From Pseudoscleropodium purum (lineage: Eukaryota > Streptophyta > Bryopsida > Hypnales > Brachytheciaceae), in the NCBI GenBank assembly GCA_963969395.1, contig OZ017797.1, positions 22,940,001-23,004,000 on the forward strand: 64,000 nucleotides of DNA, given 5' to 3'. The notes beneath the pieces are model-generated. The model had not been told where the DNA came from and did not search any database. It saw nothing but the letters and a program-made list of their open reading frames with translations. A program made the position numbers and the translations under genes. Below are positions 37,743 to 47,343 of the stretch, one piece after another. The number at the start of each line of letters is the position of its first letter. The stretch's first letter is position 1.

Positions 37743-38685
37743 CCCCTAAAGCCCTGAACCCCATTTTTTGGCAACATAGCAATTTTGGGCAGCTCACAAT
37801 GGATGGAGTTTTCATTTTTTTTCTTTTAAATTTTAACATGACATGTGCCCAAGGAGTAGCTTTAAGGCCCAACAACTTTAATAACTTTTGACTACATGGC
37901 TAAAAAGTTATTGTATGAAATGTGATTTTCAGCACTTGGCGGGCAGCCCGAGCAGCAAAAAGAATTCTTCAAAAATTACTTTTCTCAAAAATTAAAAGTT
38001 GAAATTGATTCTTTAGATTTGTATCTACATGGTAAACTTTGAATCATTCCATTTGGATGGATGAATCAAAAGTTATGAGGAATTTTAGTTTGGGGTAGTT
38101 TGTGGATAGTTATGGAATCTCTACTTTGAAATAAACTTTGAAGCCCTTTATTTTACTCAATTTTAAATATTTTTGAATAAAAAAAAATTTAGATGTAAAT
38201 TTTTTATTACAACATTGCAACCATAGGGATTGGCATTTTTCAATTCCATGAAGAAATTATTAACAACTTAGTACTTTGAATCATTTTCTACTTCATTCTA
38301 CTTACTATTTTTTTCCTACATGTTACACAATTCCAAATGATTTAAAAATTTTCAAGCACGTAGCCAACTTGCTTTGAAGAATGAATTTCAAAGAGTAACC
38401 ACCATTTTGGATATTTTTTCATGCAAATGTGACCTTGTGAAGTGCAGCTGCCCAGATTTTTGCAGGGAAAAAAAAAGGATTTTTGTGAATTCAAACACTA
38501 ATATCTTGCAATCGACACGGTGAAAATTTCTGAAATTCTTACCATGTCTTCTCAGAATAGTTTACTACAAGATCCTACGGTTATTTGTGCTTAAAAATGT
38601 TTTTTTTTCAAAAATTGGGTACTTGCACTAGAAATGGCAGTTTTAGAGCGTTTTTGGTGGAAATATAGTCAAAAACTTTTAGGGG
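37743..38685 (+). mobile_element. TTAA-family element, complete copy B, 943 bp
   Basis: Begins cccctaaagccct after TTAA (37739-37742) and ends acttttagggg before TTAA (38686-38689). It is closely similar to copies A and C along its whole length, including ttttttggcaacatagcaat near the left end and the tttttggtggaaatatagtc block at the right. Confidence 0.87.
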
Positions 38686-38689
38686 TTAA

Positions 38690-39256
38690 CTTAAGAAGAA
38701 TTGAAGGTTACTTCTACCTCACTGAAAATTTGAAAACTTACTTCTATAAAACTTGGAAAATATAAAATTGATCTTTGTACTTCAACATTTTATTTTGTCA
38801 TTGTAGTTTTATCCACGAAAATACTTATGTCTTTATAGACCTTCTATGTGACTACCTTATCAAACATTACTCAATACTCACTAACACATTTTGAATTTTT
38901 AAATGATATGCCATACACTCTTTTATAATGAAAGTCCAAATTTCCTTAAATTTTACACTTTAGTGCAGTTAAAGAGGCTTTACTAACAATTATAGCTACT
39001 TCTATATAATATATGGGAGCCCCCGCCTGGGTGACCCTTAAGAGCCCCACTTTCATTTAAATTTTTTTAATTTCATGGGGATCTTTTTGGAAGATTCAAA
39101 TTAGTTTCATCAATATTTTCTACAATTTTCAAATATGTCATGCTTGAATTTCTAAAAATTTCATTATAGGCCATATTCATTTATTTTTATTTTATTTTTT
39201 AACGAATTTGATTCGAGTATAGGGTACATCAAATAATTTGTGCGACCTTTCATATA
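38690..39256. other. Intergenic DNA left of the Ty3 element
   Basis: AT-rich spacer, nothing recognised. Confidence 0.4.
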
Positions 39257-39261
39257 CTACA
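39257..39261. repeat. Left 5-bp target-site duplication of Ty3 element
   Basis: ctaca, repeated at 45567-45571. Confidence 0.88.
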
Positions 39262-39445
39262 TGTTAGAACCATGCTTGGAACAGTGCGTGGATCCAGGGG
39301 TAGTTAGTGATAACTGGCCAGCAGTTGGACTAACTGCCGGTTGTATGTGCATAAAAGGCTAGTGAAGGAGTCTCCTCCTTCACTGGACATTTCGTCTGTT
39401 GCAATGTATACCTGTTTGTTCATGCTGGTCTGCCTCTGTCTGACA
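39262..39445 (+). repeat. 5' LTR (184 bp)
   Basis: Starts tgttag, ends ctgaca. A TATA-like ataaaa lies at 39351-39356, followed about 30 bp later by actggacatt (39382-39391), the inferred transcript start. Between them is a perfect 10-bp hairpin (agtgaaggag / ctccttcact, 39361-39384). It differs from the 3' LTR at four positions. Confidence 0.93.
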
Positions 39446-39446
39446 T

Positions 39447-39456
39447 AATGTCCAGT
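39447..39456 (+). other. Self-priming-type primer-binding site
   Basis: aatgtccagt lies one base after the 5' LTR and is the exact reverse complement of actggacatt inside the LTR (39382-39391), where the transcript is predicted to begin from TATA spacing. This is the arrangement of the Tf1/sushi type of self-primed LTR elements, in which the 5' end of the element RNA folds back as primer. No tRNA-complementary site adjoins the LTR. Confidence 0.72.
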
Positions 39457-39551
39457 CAAAGTTCAAGATTTGCAGGAATTTCGTCTAGTATTCTTGGTAT
39501 CGAGTAGGGGTGGAGAGGCAAATGGCGTAATGGACCTGGCTCCAGAATTGG

Positions 39552-39746
39552 CATGGATCGGATGATATCAGAGTCCCCAGGGTTGGTGATGCTCAACGTG
39601 TAGACGCGGAAGTACTTGCCGCACGCGGTGCCCAAATCTGCATTGTTGCCGCTGTAGAGGTGCACACCCGTCTTGGACAGCCTGGCATAGAATGCGATCT
39701 CGGATTTGCGGAGGAGCGGGCGGCTGTTGGCGATGATGGCGGGCTT
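39552..39746 (-). pseudogene. Captured fragment of ribosomal protein eL30 (RPL30), antisense in the Ty3 leader
   Basis: The minus strand encodes about 65 residues that match the C-terminal two thirds of eL30, including [26 protein letters not shown] and NPGDSDII, which are highly conserved in eukaryotes. It is contiguous (no intron) and lacks the N-terminal third and a proper start. It is embedded in a 127-codon open frame (39456-39839) with unrelated ends. Because it lies between the PBS and gag and reads opposite to the element, it looks like host sequence picked up by the retrotransposon, not a working gene. Confidence 0.85.
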
Positions 39747-39749
39747 CAT

Positions 39750-39842
39750 CTTCTTGGCGACCACTGTGGTGACGCAGTCTGCGATCGGGTGTGGGCCGCC
39801 GTGGTGACACAGTCCGCGATCTCGGATTTGGGCCGCCATGGT
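39750..39842. repeat. Imperfect tandem repeat of about 37 bp next to the eL30 fragment
   Basis: gtggtgac.cagtc.gcgatc...gggccgc occurs about two and a third times, with a third gtggtgac / atggtgac start at the right. It may mark the recombination edge of the captured fragment. Confidence 0.5.
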
Positions 39843-40211
39843 GACAGATTGAGAGGGGCTGTGGACCAGTCATGCACCAGTCAGGAGATTAATCAGCATC
39901 GTTGGAAAATATACTGAAGCGGACATCGTAGTTTTGGTAAACCTGAACAGAGAATAGACTAGTTTTCATTCTGCTCTGAACGTAAGGTTTGGTCATAGCT
40001 TTGCGAAAGAGGCTGTTTTTTTTTGTTTTTGTTTTTGTTTTTGTCTACAAAACAGCTGCAGGGTATGCAAACTTCACTATCCAAAACAACAGAAGTCAGG
40101 AAGCTCTCGAGAAGCCCTGGTCAATCCTTGTGAGCAACGTGCTGCATGGGTGAATCTGGAATGGATCATTCCAACGTCTACTGAAGAAGTACGCCGAAGT
40201 TCGGGGAGGGG

Positions 40212-40568
40212 ATGCTGGGAAGGAGGCTCAGCACGTACCATTTGCAGCTGGAGTTCCGGGCGGCTCTAATACGGGCCACCATCTACGATGACGAGGGGAA
40301 GATGAGCAAATACTGGTGTGACAACTCGGACATGTGCTTAGCGAGATCGATGATTCGAGGTGCTAACCGATTGGCGGACCTGCACATGTTTGTAGAACAA
40401 CTCGAGCGAATCACTGAAGAAAGGACTATCGATTTTAACTTCTCCAACAAATTTGGCTCCGACATTGAATATGAAGCTTTTCCGTTCGATCATTTCACAG
40501 AAACCATGTTGGAGTTGGTGGCGGAGCGGATTACAACCATGAGGCGTTCCACGACAAGCTCGAGGTGA
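40212..40568 (+). CDS. Unrecognised 118-codon open frame in the Ty3 leader
   Basis: Lies between the eL30 fragment and gag. Composition is protein-like and acidic (for example RLADLHMFVEQLERITEERT), and GC content matches the element. I do not recognise a domain. It may be a second captured host fragment or an N-terminal extension of gag. It ends with TGA at 40566-40568. No splice or frame continuity to gag is visible. Confidence 0.35.
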   Translation: MLGRRLSTYHLQLEFRAALIRATIYDDEGKMSKYWCDNSDMCLARSMIRGANRLADLHMFVEQLERITEERTIDFNFSNKFGSDIEYEAFPFDHFTETMLELVAERITTMRRSTTSSR

Positions 40569-40707
40569 CTACAGTAAAGAACCGCCCACCAGCCGACCGC
40601 GCTGTCGGGGAGCACTGTTGACACCGTTCGGGGAGCACCGTCGGCAGGGAACGGCCCAGCACCGCAGCAACAAAAAAAAAAAAAAAAGGCACGAAGAAAG
40701 CCACTCC

Positions 40708-41791
40708 ATGGAGCTTAATGAAGCATTTCCTTCGGACCCGACGCCACCGGGGGGGTGGAATAGCAGACCTAACCAAATTTATTCAACAACAAACCCAGGC
40801 ATTACATGTTGTCTAGCAACAAGTTCAGGGGTTGCATGCGGTGATCCCCCATATTGTCCAGGAATACATAACCCATAGCGGTGTGGCACCGGGATCCTCG
40901 GTTGCACCTACATCCGTAACCATCCAGCCCAGTCACGAAGGGCCGACGAGTAGAGGGGTGACAAAGATTGCTCGGCCGAAGGAGTTCGCCGGGAAGAAGG
41001 GTGGGGACGTTTACCGTTGGCTCGCCCACCTTCGGCTCCAATTCGATAACAATCCCCAGGGATATGGAACAGACATGCAAAAGATAACTTGTGCGCTATC
41101 ATATATGACGGGGACTGCTGAAGGTTGGGCGATGCCTTTGCTGCAGGCCCTTGACGAGAAGAGGGGTCATCCACTCTTGGCCTCGTACGAGGAGTTCCGG
41201 GCGGGGGTGATTTCGGTGTTCGGAGAGGTCGACCGCAAGGGCCACACGCAAGATCGGCTTATGGCGCTCCGCCAAACCGTTGGCGTGGCTCCTTACATAG
41301 CGGCTTTCAATGAGTTGGCAGTCCAGGTGGGGTGGTGCGAAGAAGCACTGATCACCCATTTCCGACAAGGCCTAAAGACCGAAGTTCATTATACGATAGC
41401 CACATCGGAGGAGCCGCCGTCGACCCTGCAGGGGTAGATGTCAAGGGCCTCTCGGATTGATGAGCGGCTTTGGGCCATGCGACCGAGAAGTGGGCGTTTT
41501 CCGAATACCCCAAACCCCCATCCGGGACAACAGTTCCCACCATCGTTGCCCACGGCGGGTCCAGTACCAATGGAACTCGACGCTGTTGCGCAGGTTCCTC
41601 GGAAATCGACGGCCCTGGCAAAGACACCCGCGGAGCGGTAGGAGTTCCAGCGTCAGGGGCGGTGTTGGGGGTGCGGGCAGCAAGGCCACACGCGGTCACA
41701 ATGTCCAACCAACCCCTCGAAGCCACTAACGTTTTCTGCCACATGGGAGGGAGATGCCAGCTACTCGGAAAAAGAGGAGGCCCGGGACTGA
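40708..41791 (+). pseudogene. Degenerate gag of the Ty3 element
   Basis: Possible start at 40708, with a frame change at the G-run near 40750 into the frame used from about 40770. The capsid-like part (about 40960-41430) includes the RPKEFAGKKGGDVYRWLAHL and AEGW blocks typical of Ty3 gag. A CX2CX4HX4C zinc knuckle (CWGCGQQGHTRSQC) sits at 41663-41704. In-frame TAG codons at 40814, 41435 and 41639, and TGA at 41789, interrupt it. Each TAG is one C-to-T change from CAG. Confidence 0.85.
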
Positions 41792-41829
41792 CGCCCTCAG
41801 CTCAGTACCCGGGCTAGCGCTAAACGGCC

Positions 41830-44800
41830 ATGAACACGACGTATAAGCAGGCAGTGCTCGACGTAGCCGTTCCAAAGGGGGAGCCCCTCTTCCTATGCGC
41901 AACCACCGACCCCGGTACACACTTAACGCTAGCAGGGAAGGCCAACGGACGACCGGCTACATTATTAGTGAACTCTGGGGCAACAGGAGTGTTCATACAT
42001 CCGACATTTGCTGCTGCCAGCCGCGCCACGATTACAACAAAGTCAATTCCCCGTGAGGTCCGTGTCATTGACGGCCGCGTTATCAACATAGGGTTGGTGA
42101 CCCATGAGGCAACTTTTCAGCTGGTGGTTGGGGGTCATGTGGAAATTCTCACGGGGGACATTACGAACACTGGTCGCTACGACTACGTCTTAGGCACTCC
42201 TTGGTTGTGGCGACATGATCCTGACATCTGGTGGTCGACAGGAGAGGTTCTTTTTGCTTCCACTTTCTGCAGGGAGCACTGTTTACCAACCTCCCTACCA
42301 TCTCGGGTGACGAACGTCCAGCCCACTTTGTCTTCTCCACTAAAGTTTCGCAAGGAAACCAAAGGAGTGGAGATCTATTCATTGGAGGTTTGCGAACTAT
42401 CCACGGTACCACTGCCGACTAGTACACCACTTCTTGTGGATTACGCTGACTTGGAGGGAGCGTTCAGCGAGAAGGCCTCCAATGAACTTCCCCAACACGG
42501 ACCTTCGGACATGAAGATAGAGTTCAAGGAGGGGCAGGAGCCTCGCAACATGGGGCTACGGCCCATGTCCCCGGCGGAACTGAAAGAATTATGCAGGTAC
42601 CTCGATGAACACCTTGGAAAGGGGTGAATTCGACGATCTCAGTCTCCAGTGTCGGCACCGATCGTGTTTGCGAAGAAGGATGGAACCCTTCATGTTTGCA
42701 TTGACTACCGGAACCTCAACAAAGTCACTATCAGAAATCGGTACCCGTTGCCGTTGATTCCTGAGCTGACGGATTGCCTCGTAGGGGCCAAAGTATTCAG
42801 CAAACTCGATGTCTGTCAGGCGTATCATCGAGTCTGAATGGCAACGGGACACGAGTACAAGACGGCTTTCAAGACCCGTTATGGTCTCTATGAGTATTTG
42901 GTCATGCCGTTTGGGCTTACCAACGCCCCGGCGCAATTCCAAGCTCACATGCAGACCATATTCGGAGACCTCCTCGACATCTCGGTGATGATTTACCTTG
43001 GTGACATACTCATTTTCTCCAAGACATTGGAGGAGCATCGATCAGTGGTTCGCGAGGTTTTGTGGCGCCTCCAACAGCATGGGCTTTATGCCAAGTTATC
43101 TAAATGTGAGTTCCACAAGGAGTCCGTGGAGTTCCTAGGGCTAGTGGTCTCGGGCCGCGGGCTTGAGATGTGTCAAGACAAGGTGGCTGCCCTTAAGGAT
43201 TGGCCTACCCCGAAAAACCTAAGGGAAGTACAGGCTTTCCTAGGGTTTGCAAATTTCTATCAGAGGTTCATCGTTGATTATTCGCGGATATCGGTTCCTC
43301 TTACTCGACTGACCAGGAAGGACCAACCGTTTGCGTGGACCCCAGCAACGCAGGCGACTTTCAGCGAGCTCCGTCGGCAATTCACGGAAGCACCAGTATT
43401 ACTCCATCCACAATTCGACAAGCCTTTTATTTTGGAGACAAATGCCTCCAATATTGCAACCGGTGGGGTATTGTCTCAGACGGTTCTGACGGGCTTCTGC
43501 ATCCGTGTGCATATCGCAGCTCGAAGATGTCCGCAGCTGAAGAGAACTACGACATCTACAACAAGGAACTCCTGAGCGTTGTCTTGGCTTTTCAAGACTG
43601 GCGGGTATATCTTGAGGGCTCACCCCATCAGGTCCGGGTGATCTCTGACCACAAGAACTTGGAACAATTTTTGACAACTAAGGTCCTGAACCGCTGACAG
43701 GTGCGCTGGTCGGAACTACTTTCGGTGTACAATTTTGTTATTGAACATCGTCCTGGGGCATTCAATGGACGAGCTGACATGCTCTCCCGGAGATTTGAAA
43801 CTCCTACTGCAAATGACAACAATACAAGACCAAGGTTACGGTTGGCAATGTTAGAGGCAGTGGAATCGGTTTGGACTGAGGACCAAATTTTTCAAATGAT
43901 CAAGGAAACCGCTCCGTTAAATCCCACGCTGGGCCCCATCCAGAGATTCCTGACAATGGGCCTCGGAGAAACCCCAGCACAGTTACGCCATCAACTCCAG
44001 GACTATGCTCTCCGTGACGGGGTTCTCTTCTTCCGGGAGGCGATAATGGTTCCAGACAACGAGGAGTTGCGATGACAGGTACTTCGCTCTTGCCACGACG
44101 CACCCGCGGCTGGGCATCTAGGGCGTGCAAAGACCGTGGACCTGGTGGCTCACACGTATTATTGGCCATCACTGACCAAATACGTTCACCGTTATGTCGA
44201 CGGCTGTGATACCTGCCAGAGATCCAAGCCCACCCGACATCCTCGCTACGGACTCCTCCAGCCTATTCCAGCAGCGGACGCCCCGTGGAAGAGAGTTACA
44301 ACGGATTTCATTGTCAAGCTTCCCCAAAGCGCAGGATATGATGCGATCATGGTGGTGGTCGACAAAAATACGAAACTAGCGCACTTCATCCCCACCACGG
44401 AAGCTCTGGACTTAGTTGGTACTGCCAAACTCTATTTACAACACGTCTGGAAGCATCATGGCACCCCTACCGAGCTAATCTCTGATCGCGGCGCGGTTTT
44501 CGTCTCAAAGTTCATGCGACGCCTCCATGAACTCCTACGCATTCAACTGGCGCCGCCGACGGCGTTTCATCTTTAGTCAGATGGCCAGATAGAACGTGTG
44601 AACCAGTGCTTGGAACAGTTCCTTCGCATGTTCACAACTAAACGTCAAGATGATTGGGCCGACCTTCTCCCCGTAGCAGAGTTTGCATATAACAACTCCG
44701 CACACTCTGCAACCGGCTTCTCTCCCTTCTATGCAACTTATGGCTACCACCCGACTATGTCTTTCAACAAACCTACGACCTCGACAGTCCCGGCTGCGGA

Positions 44801-45428
44801 AGATAGAGTTCGGTTATTACACCAAGTCCACGAGGAAATGAAGACGATGATCCACATTGCAGGGGAGCATGCCAAGAGGCACTACGACCGCCACGTCCAG
44901 GACGCGCCGAAGTACTGTGTGGGCGATAAGGTGTTGCTCCGCAGTGAACATATTGCGACAACATCTCCGTCTAAGAAGTTGGGCCCCAAGTTCCTGGGAC
45001 CATTTCCAATTACTGCCAAAGTCTCTGATTTGGTTTATCGTCTAAGGCTACCGCACACCCTCCGCATTCATGATGTATTCCATGTAGCAGTTTTGGAGCC
45101 CTATCGCCCCGACACCATTCCGGGCCGGTAGCAACGACCACCTCCCCCTGTCATCACCCCGGAAGGCGATATGGAGTGGGAGGTTCGTCAAGTACTGGAT
45201 TCCCGAGTTATTGGACGAGATCATCGTTTGCAGTACCTAGTGTCATGGATGGGATATGGCCCTGAACAAGACTTGTGGGAGCCCGCGGGTCATTTACGCA
45301 ACGCTCCGCTCATGGTCGAGGCATTTCACAGATTACATCCGCATGCCCCCCACCCACCAGTTAAACCTAGAAGGGGGGGTAATGTTAGCACCATGCTTGG
45401 AACAGTGCGTGGATCCAGGGGTAGTTAG
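41830..45428 (+). pseudogene. Degenerate pol (PR-RT-RNaseH-IN-chromodomain) of the Ty3 element
   Basis: Protease: catalytic motif reads NSGAT (41971), Asp replaced by Asn. Reverse transcriptase: [22 protein letters not shown] and the active-site box YLGD (42994-43005), where the first Asp of YxDD is Gly. RNase H: the first Asp reads Asn (ETNAS, 43441); the frame shifts by one near 43480-43500. Integrase: HHCC finger (44090-44220) and intact D, D, E at 44304, 44484 and 44592. A chromodomain lies at about 45177-45340 (VLDSRVIGRDHRLQYLVSW). Stops at 42625, 42835, 43695, 44073, 44574 and 45129. The C-terminal frame runs into the 3' LTR. Confidence 0.92.
45369..45379 (+). other. Polypurine tract of the Ty3 element
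   Basis: agaaggggggg, three bases upstream of the 3' LTR, is the expected plus-strand priming site. Confidence 0.75.
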
Positions 45429-45566
45429 TGATAACTGGCCGGCAGTTGGACTAACTACCGGTTGTATGTGCATAAAAGGCCAGTGAAGGAGTCTCCTCCT
45501 TCACTGGACATTTCGTCTGTTGCAATGTATACCTGTTTGTTCATGCTGGTCTGCCTCTGTCTGACA
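45383..45566 (+). repeat. 3' LTR (184 bp)
   Basis: tgttag...ctgaca, the same length as the 5' LTR with four substitutions between them and no indels. Confidence 0.93.
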
Positions 45567-45571
45567 CTACA
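45567..45571. repeat. Right 5-bp target-site duplication of Ty3 element
   Basis: ctaca, identical to 39257-39261. Confidence 0.88.
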
Positions 45572-45733
45572 CAAACTAACTTTTGTGTTATTTTTTGCTT
45601 GTTCATTCACTTACAATTGCATAATTTTACAAATATATAATAAAAAATGATATATTTTATAATTTAATGAAGAATTTTCTTATACATATATTTATTTAAA
45701 ATCAAAAACTTCTCCTCCTACTACAATAATTAA

Positions 45734-46348
45734 TCCCTAAAGTTTTTTTTACCATGTTTTTATCAAAAACACTCCCAAACTACTAGTTCTAATACAAGTA
45801 CCATATTTTAGAAAAACAAACATTTTTAGACATATGCAATCATTGAAAATTTCCACCATATAGATTGTAAAATATTTGCGTTTGAATTGACAAAAAAACT
45901 TTTGGGGGCCCTTCAAAAAACCAAGTGCATGCACTTTACAAGGTCACATTTGTATTAAAAAAATGTCTAAAATCTTGGTGCTTTTTAGCAACTCATTTGG
46001 AATTGTACTATATATAGGAAAAAATAGTAAGTAAAAAGAAGTAAAGAATAATTGAAGATACTAAATTATTAAAAATTTAGTTATGGAATTGAAAAATGTC
46101 ACTGATTCCATTTGTTGTAATGCCGTAATAAAAAATCTACATCCAAACGTTCATATCTTATGCTCAAACGCTCATATCTTACAATCGACATGGTAGATAC
46201 TCTTGAAATTTTTTTCCACATATTTTGAAACTAGTCTTAAACAAGATCCTACAATTGCATTTTGAAAAAATTAAAAAAAAATTAAAATTTGGTACTTGTA
46301 TTCAAAAAGGCATTTTTTGGTGATTATATGGTGAAAGAATGTAAGGAG
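45734..46348. mobile_element. TTAA-family foldback derivative with two right ends
   Basis: Flanked by TTAA at 45730-45733 and 46349-46352. The left portion (to about 46145) is the family's right half in reverse orientation, starting tccctaaag. The remainder (about 46150-46348) is the right terminus again in forward orientation, ending gtaaggag. The ends therefore form inverted repeats of about 200 bp, unlike the 10-15 bp of ordinary members. Confidence 0.65.
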
Positions 46349-46352
46349 TTAA

Positions 46353-46643
46353 CTTCGTTTATTTTTCTGGTATCAACTTTTTAGATTTGACATGTGAAAA
46401 GAGGATTGAAAGACTTCAAAGCACTTTGACACTTTTAACACTCTCACGATCAAACATTATAATCTTTCAATTCATTAGTGATATTGTTATATATTTTTTT
46501 CCATATGATCTTTAACATATCTAGTTTGTATTTAAACGGTTACAATTTAAAAAAAAATTGATATAACTTATCAAAATATTGGCTTTTTCTTCAATTTTGA
46601 TCAAATTCTAAAAAGCTCAAAAAACAGCTTGGGCATTTAGGGA
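46353..46643 (+). mobile_element. Right part of a second TTAA element family (unoccupied paralogue)
   Basis: From ttttctggtatcaac to gggcatttaggga, followed by TTAA (46644-46647), this is homologous to 60585-60686 joined to 61601-61785. It lacks the 914-bp insertion present there, so it shows the target before insertion. Its left half is missing. Confidence 0.75.
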
Positions 46644-46647
46644 TTAA

Positions 46648-47120
46648 TATCTTGAGAAAATGCGGTAAAATCCAAGAAATTGAAGAAACTAGATTTTGGA
46701 CTACAGTTCTACTGGAAATAGCATTACTCATGAAGGCCAAGCTAGAAGTTTCTAGTAGCAGCTAATTGATTGAGTCTAAAGTAGTGCAATAAGCCCTCTT
46801 GTGCAGGTGGTTATGTCCCCTATGTTTTACCCCTGGGACAATGCAAAAAACTTTTATTTGCCTCGCAATTTTAAAAAAAAAATTTTGAATTCATATTTGT
46901 AGTCAGAGGCCAAAAATTTGTGAAGAGAAATATTAACAATACAATTGGTACAACACAAAATAGGGTGTCCTTTCTTTAACATTTATCCTTGGTTAAATCT
47001 CAAGAAAAAGCTCGTTGCACTAAGATACTTTAAAGTTTAGACTCAATCTATTTAGCCCCTTCGAATCGTTGGTCCACTAGGGAAATAAGGAAACTGGCCT
47101 TCATTGTGATGAAGAAATAA
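46648..47120. other. Intergenic DNA, nothing recognised
   Basis: No gene or bounded repeat seen. Confidence 0.4.
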
Positions 47121-47128
47121 GATAATTT

Positions 47129-47290
47129 AGGGCTTGTTTACACTCAAAAACTTTGAATTGGAGTCCAAAGAAATGGGGTGTTTTGATTGGAAGATAGCTA
47201 TGGACCTAAGGTAAGATCCAATCAAAACACTCCATTTCTTTGGGCTCCAAGGCTCCAACCCAAAGTTTTTGGGGTGTAAGCAGGCCCTTT
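47129..47290. mobile_element. Palindromic foldback MITE, 162 bp
   Basis: Nearly the whole element is an inverted repeat with arms of about 70 bp: agggcttgtttacac...gttttgattgga on the left, tccaatcaaaacac...gtgtaagcaggccct on the right, and about 25 bp between. Flanks gataattt (47121-47128) and gataatta (47291-47298) look like an 8-bp target duplication with one mismatch, suggesting hAT. It ends about 55 bp before the first candidate codon of the MYND-type gene. Confidence 0.75.
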
Positions 47291-47343
47291 GATAATTATG
47301 AAACAACCAGGTACTTTTCTAATAAAATACCGGCCTGCCGGAG

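Larger units (their letters stand above)
39262..45566 (+). mobile_element. Ty3/gypsy chromovirus LTR retrotransposon, full-length but inactivated
   Basis: A complete 6305-bp insertion: two 184-bp LTRs (TG...CA ends), a 5-bp target duplication, a PBS, gag with a CCHC knuckle, then protease, reverse transcriptase, RNase H, integrase and a C-terminal chromodomain in Ty3 order, and a purine tract before the 3' LTR. It is much more GC-rich than its surroundings. The LTRs differ at four of 184 positions (three transitions), so insertion was not ancient. Coding regions carry nine in-frame stops plus frameshifts and mutated catalytic residues, so it cannot move by itself. The leader between PBS and gag is unusually long (about 1.25 kb) and contains foreign sequence. 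Confidence 0.95.

Noticed and set aside
39495..39504. tggtatcgag as an initiator-Met tRNA primer site
   Set aside because: It is about 50 bp from the LTR end and only partly matches; the self-complementary site directly after the LTR fits better.
39456..39839. eL30 frame as a functional ribosomal protein gene
   Set aside because: N-terminal third is missing, both ends are unrelated sequence and it lies inside a retrotransposon.
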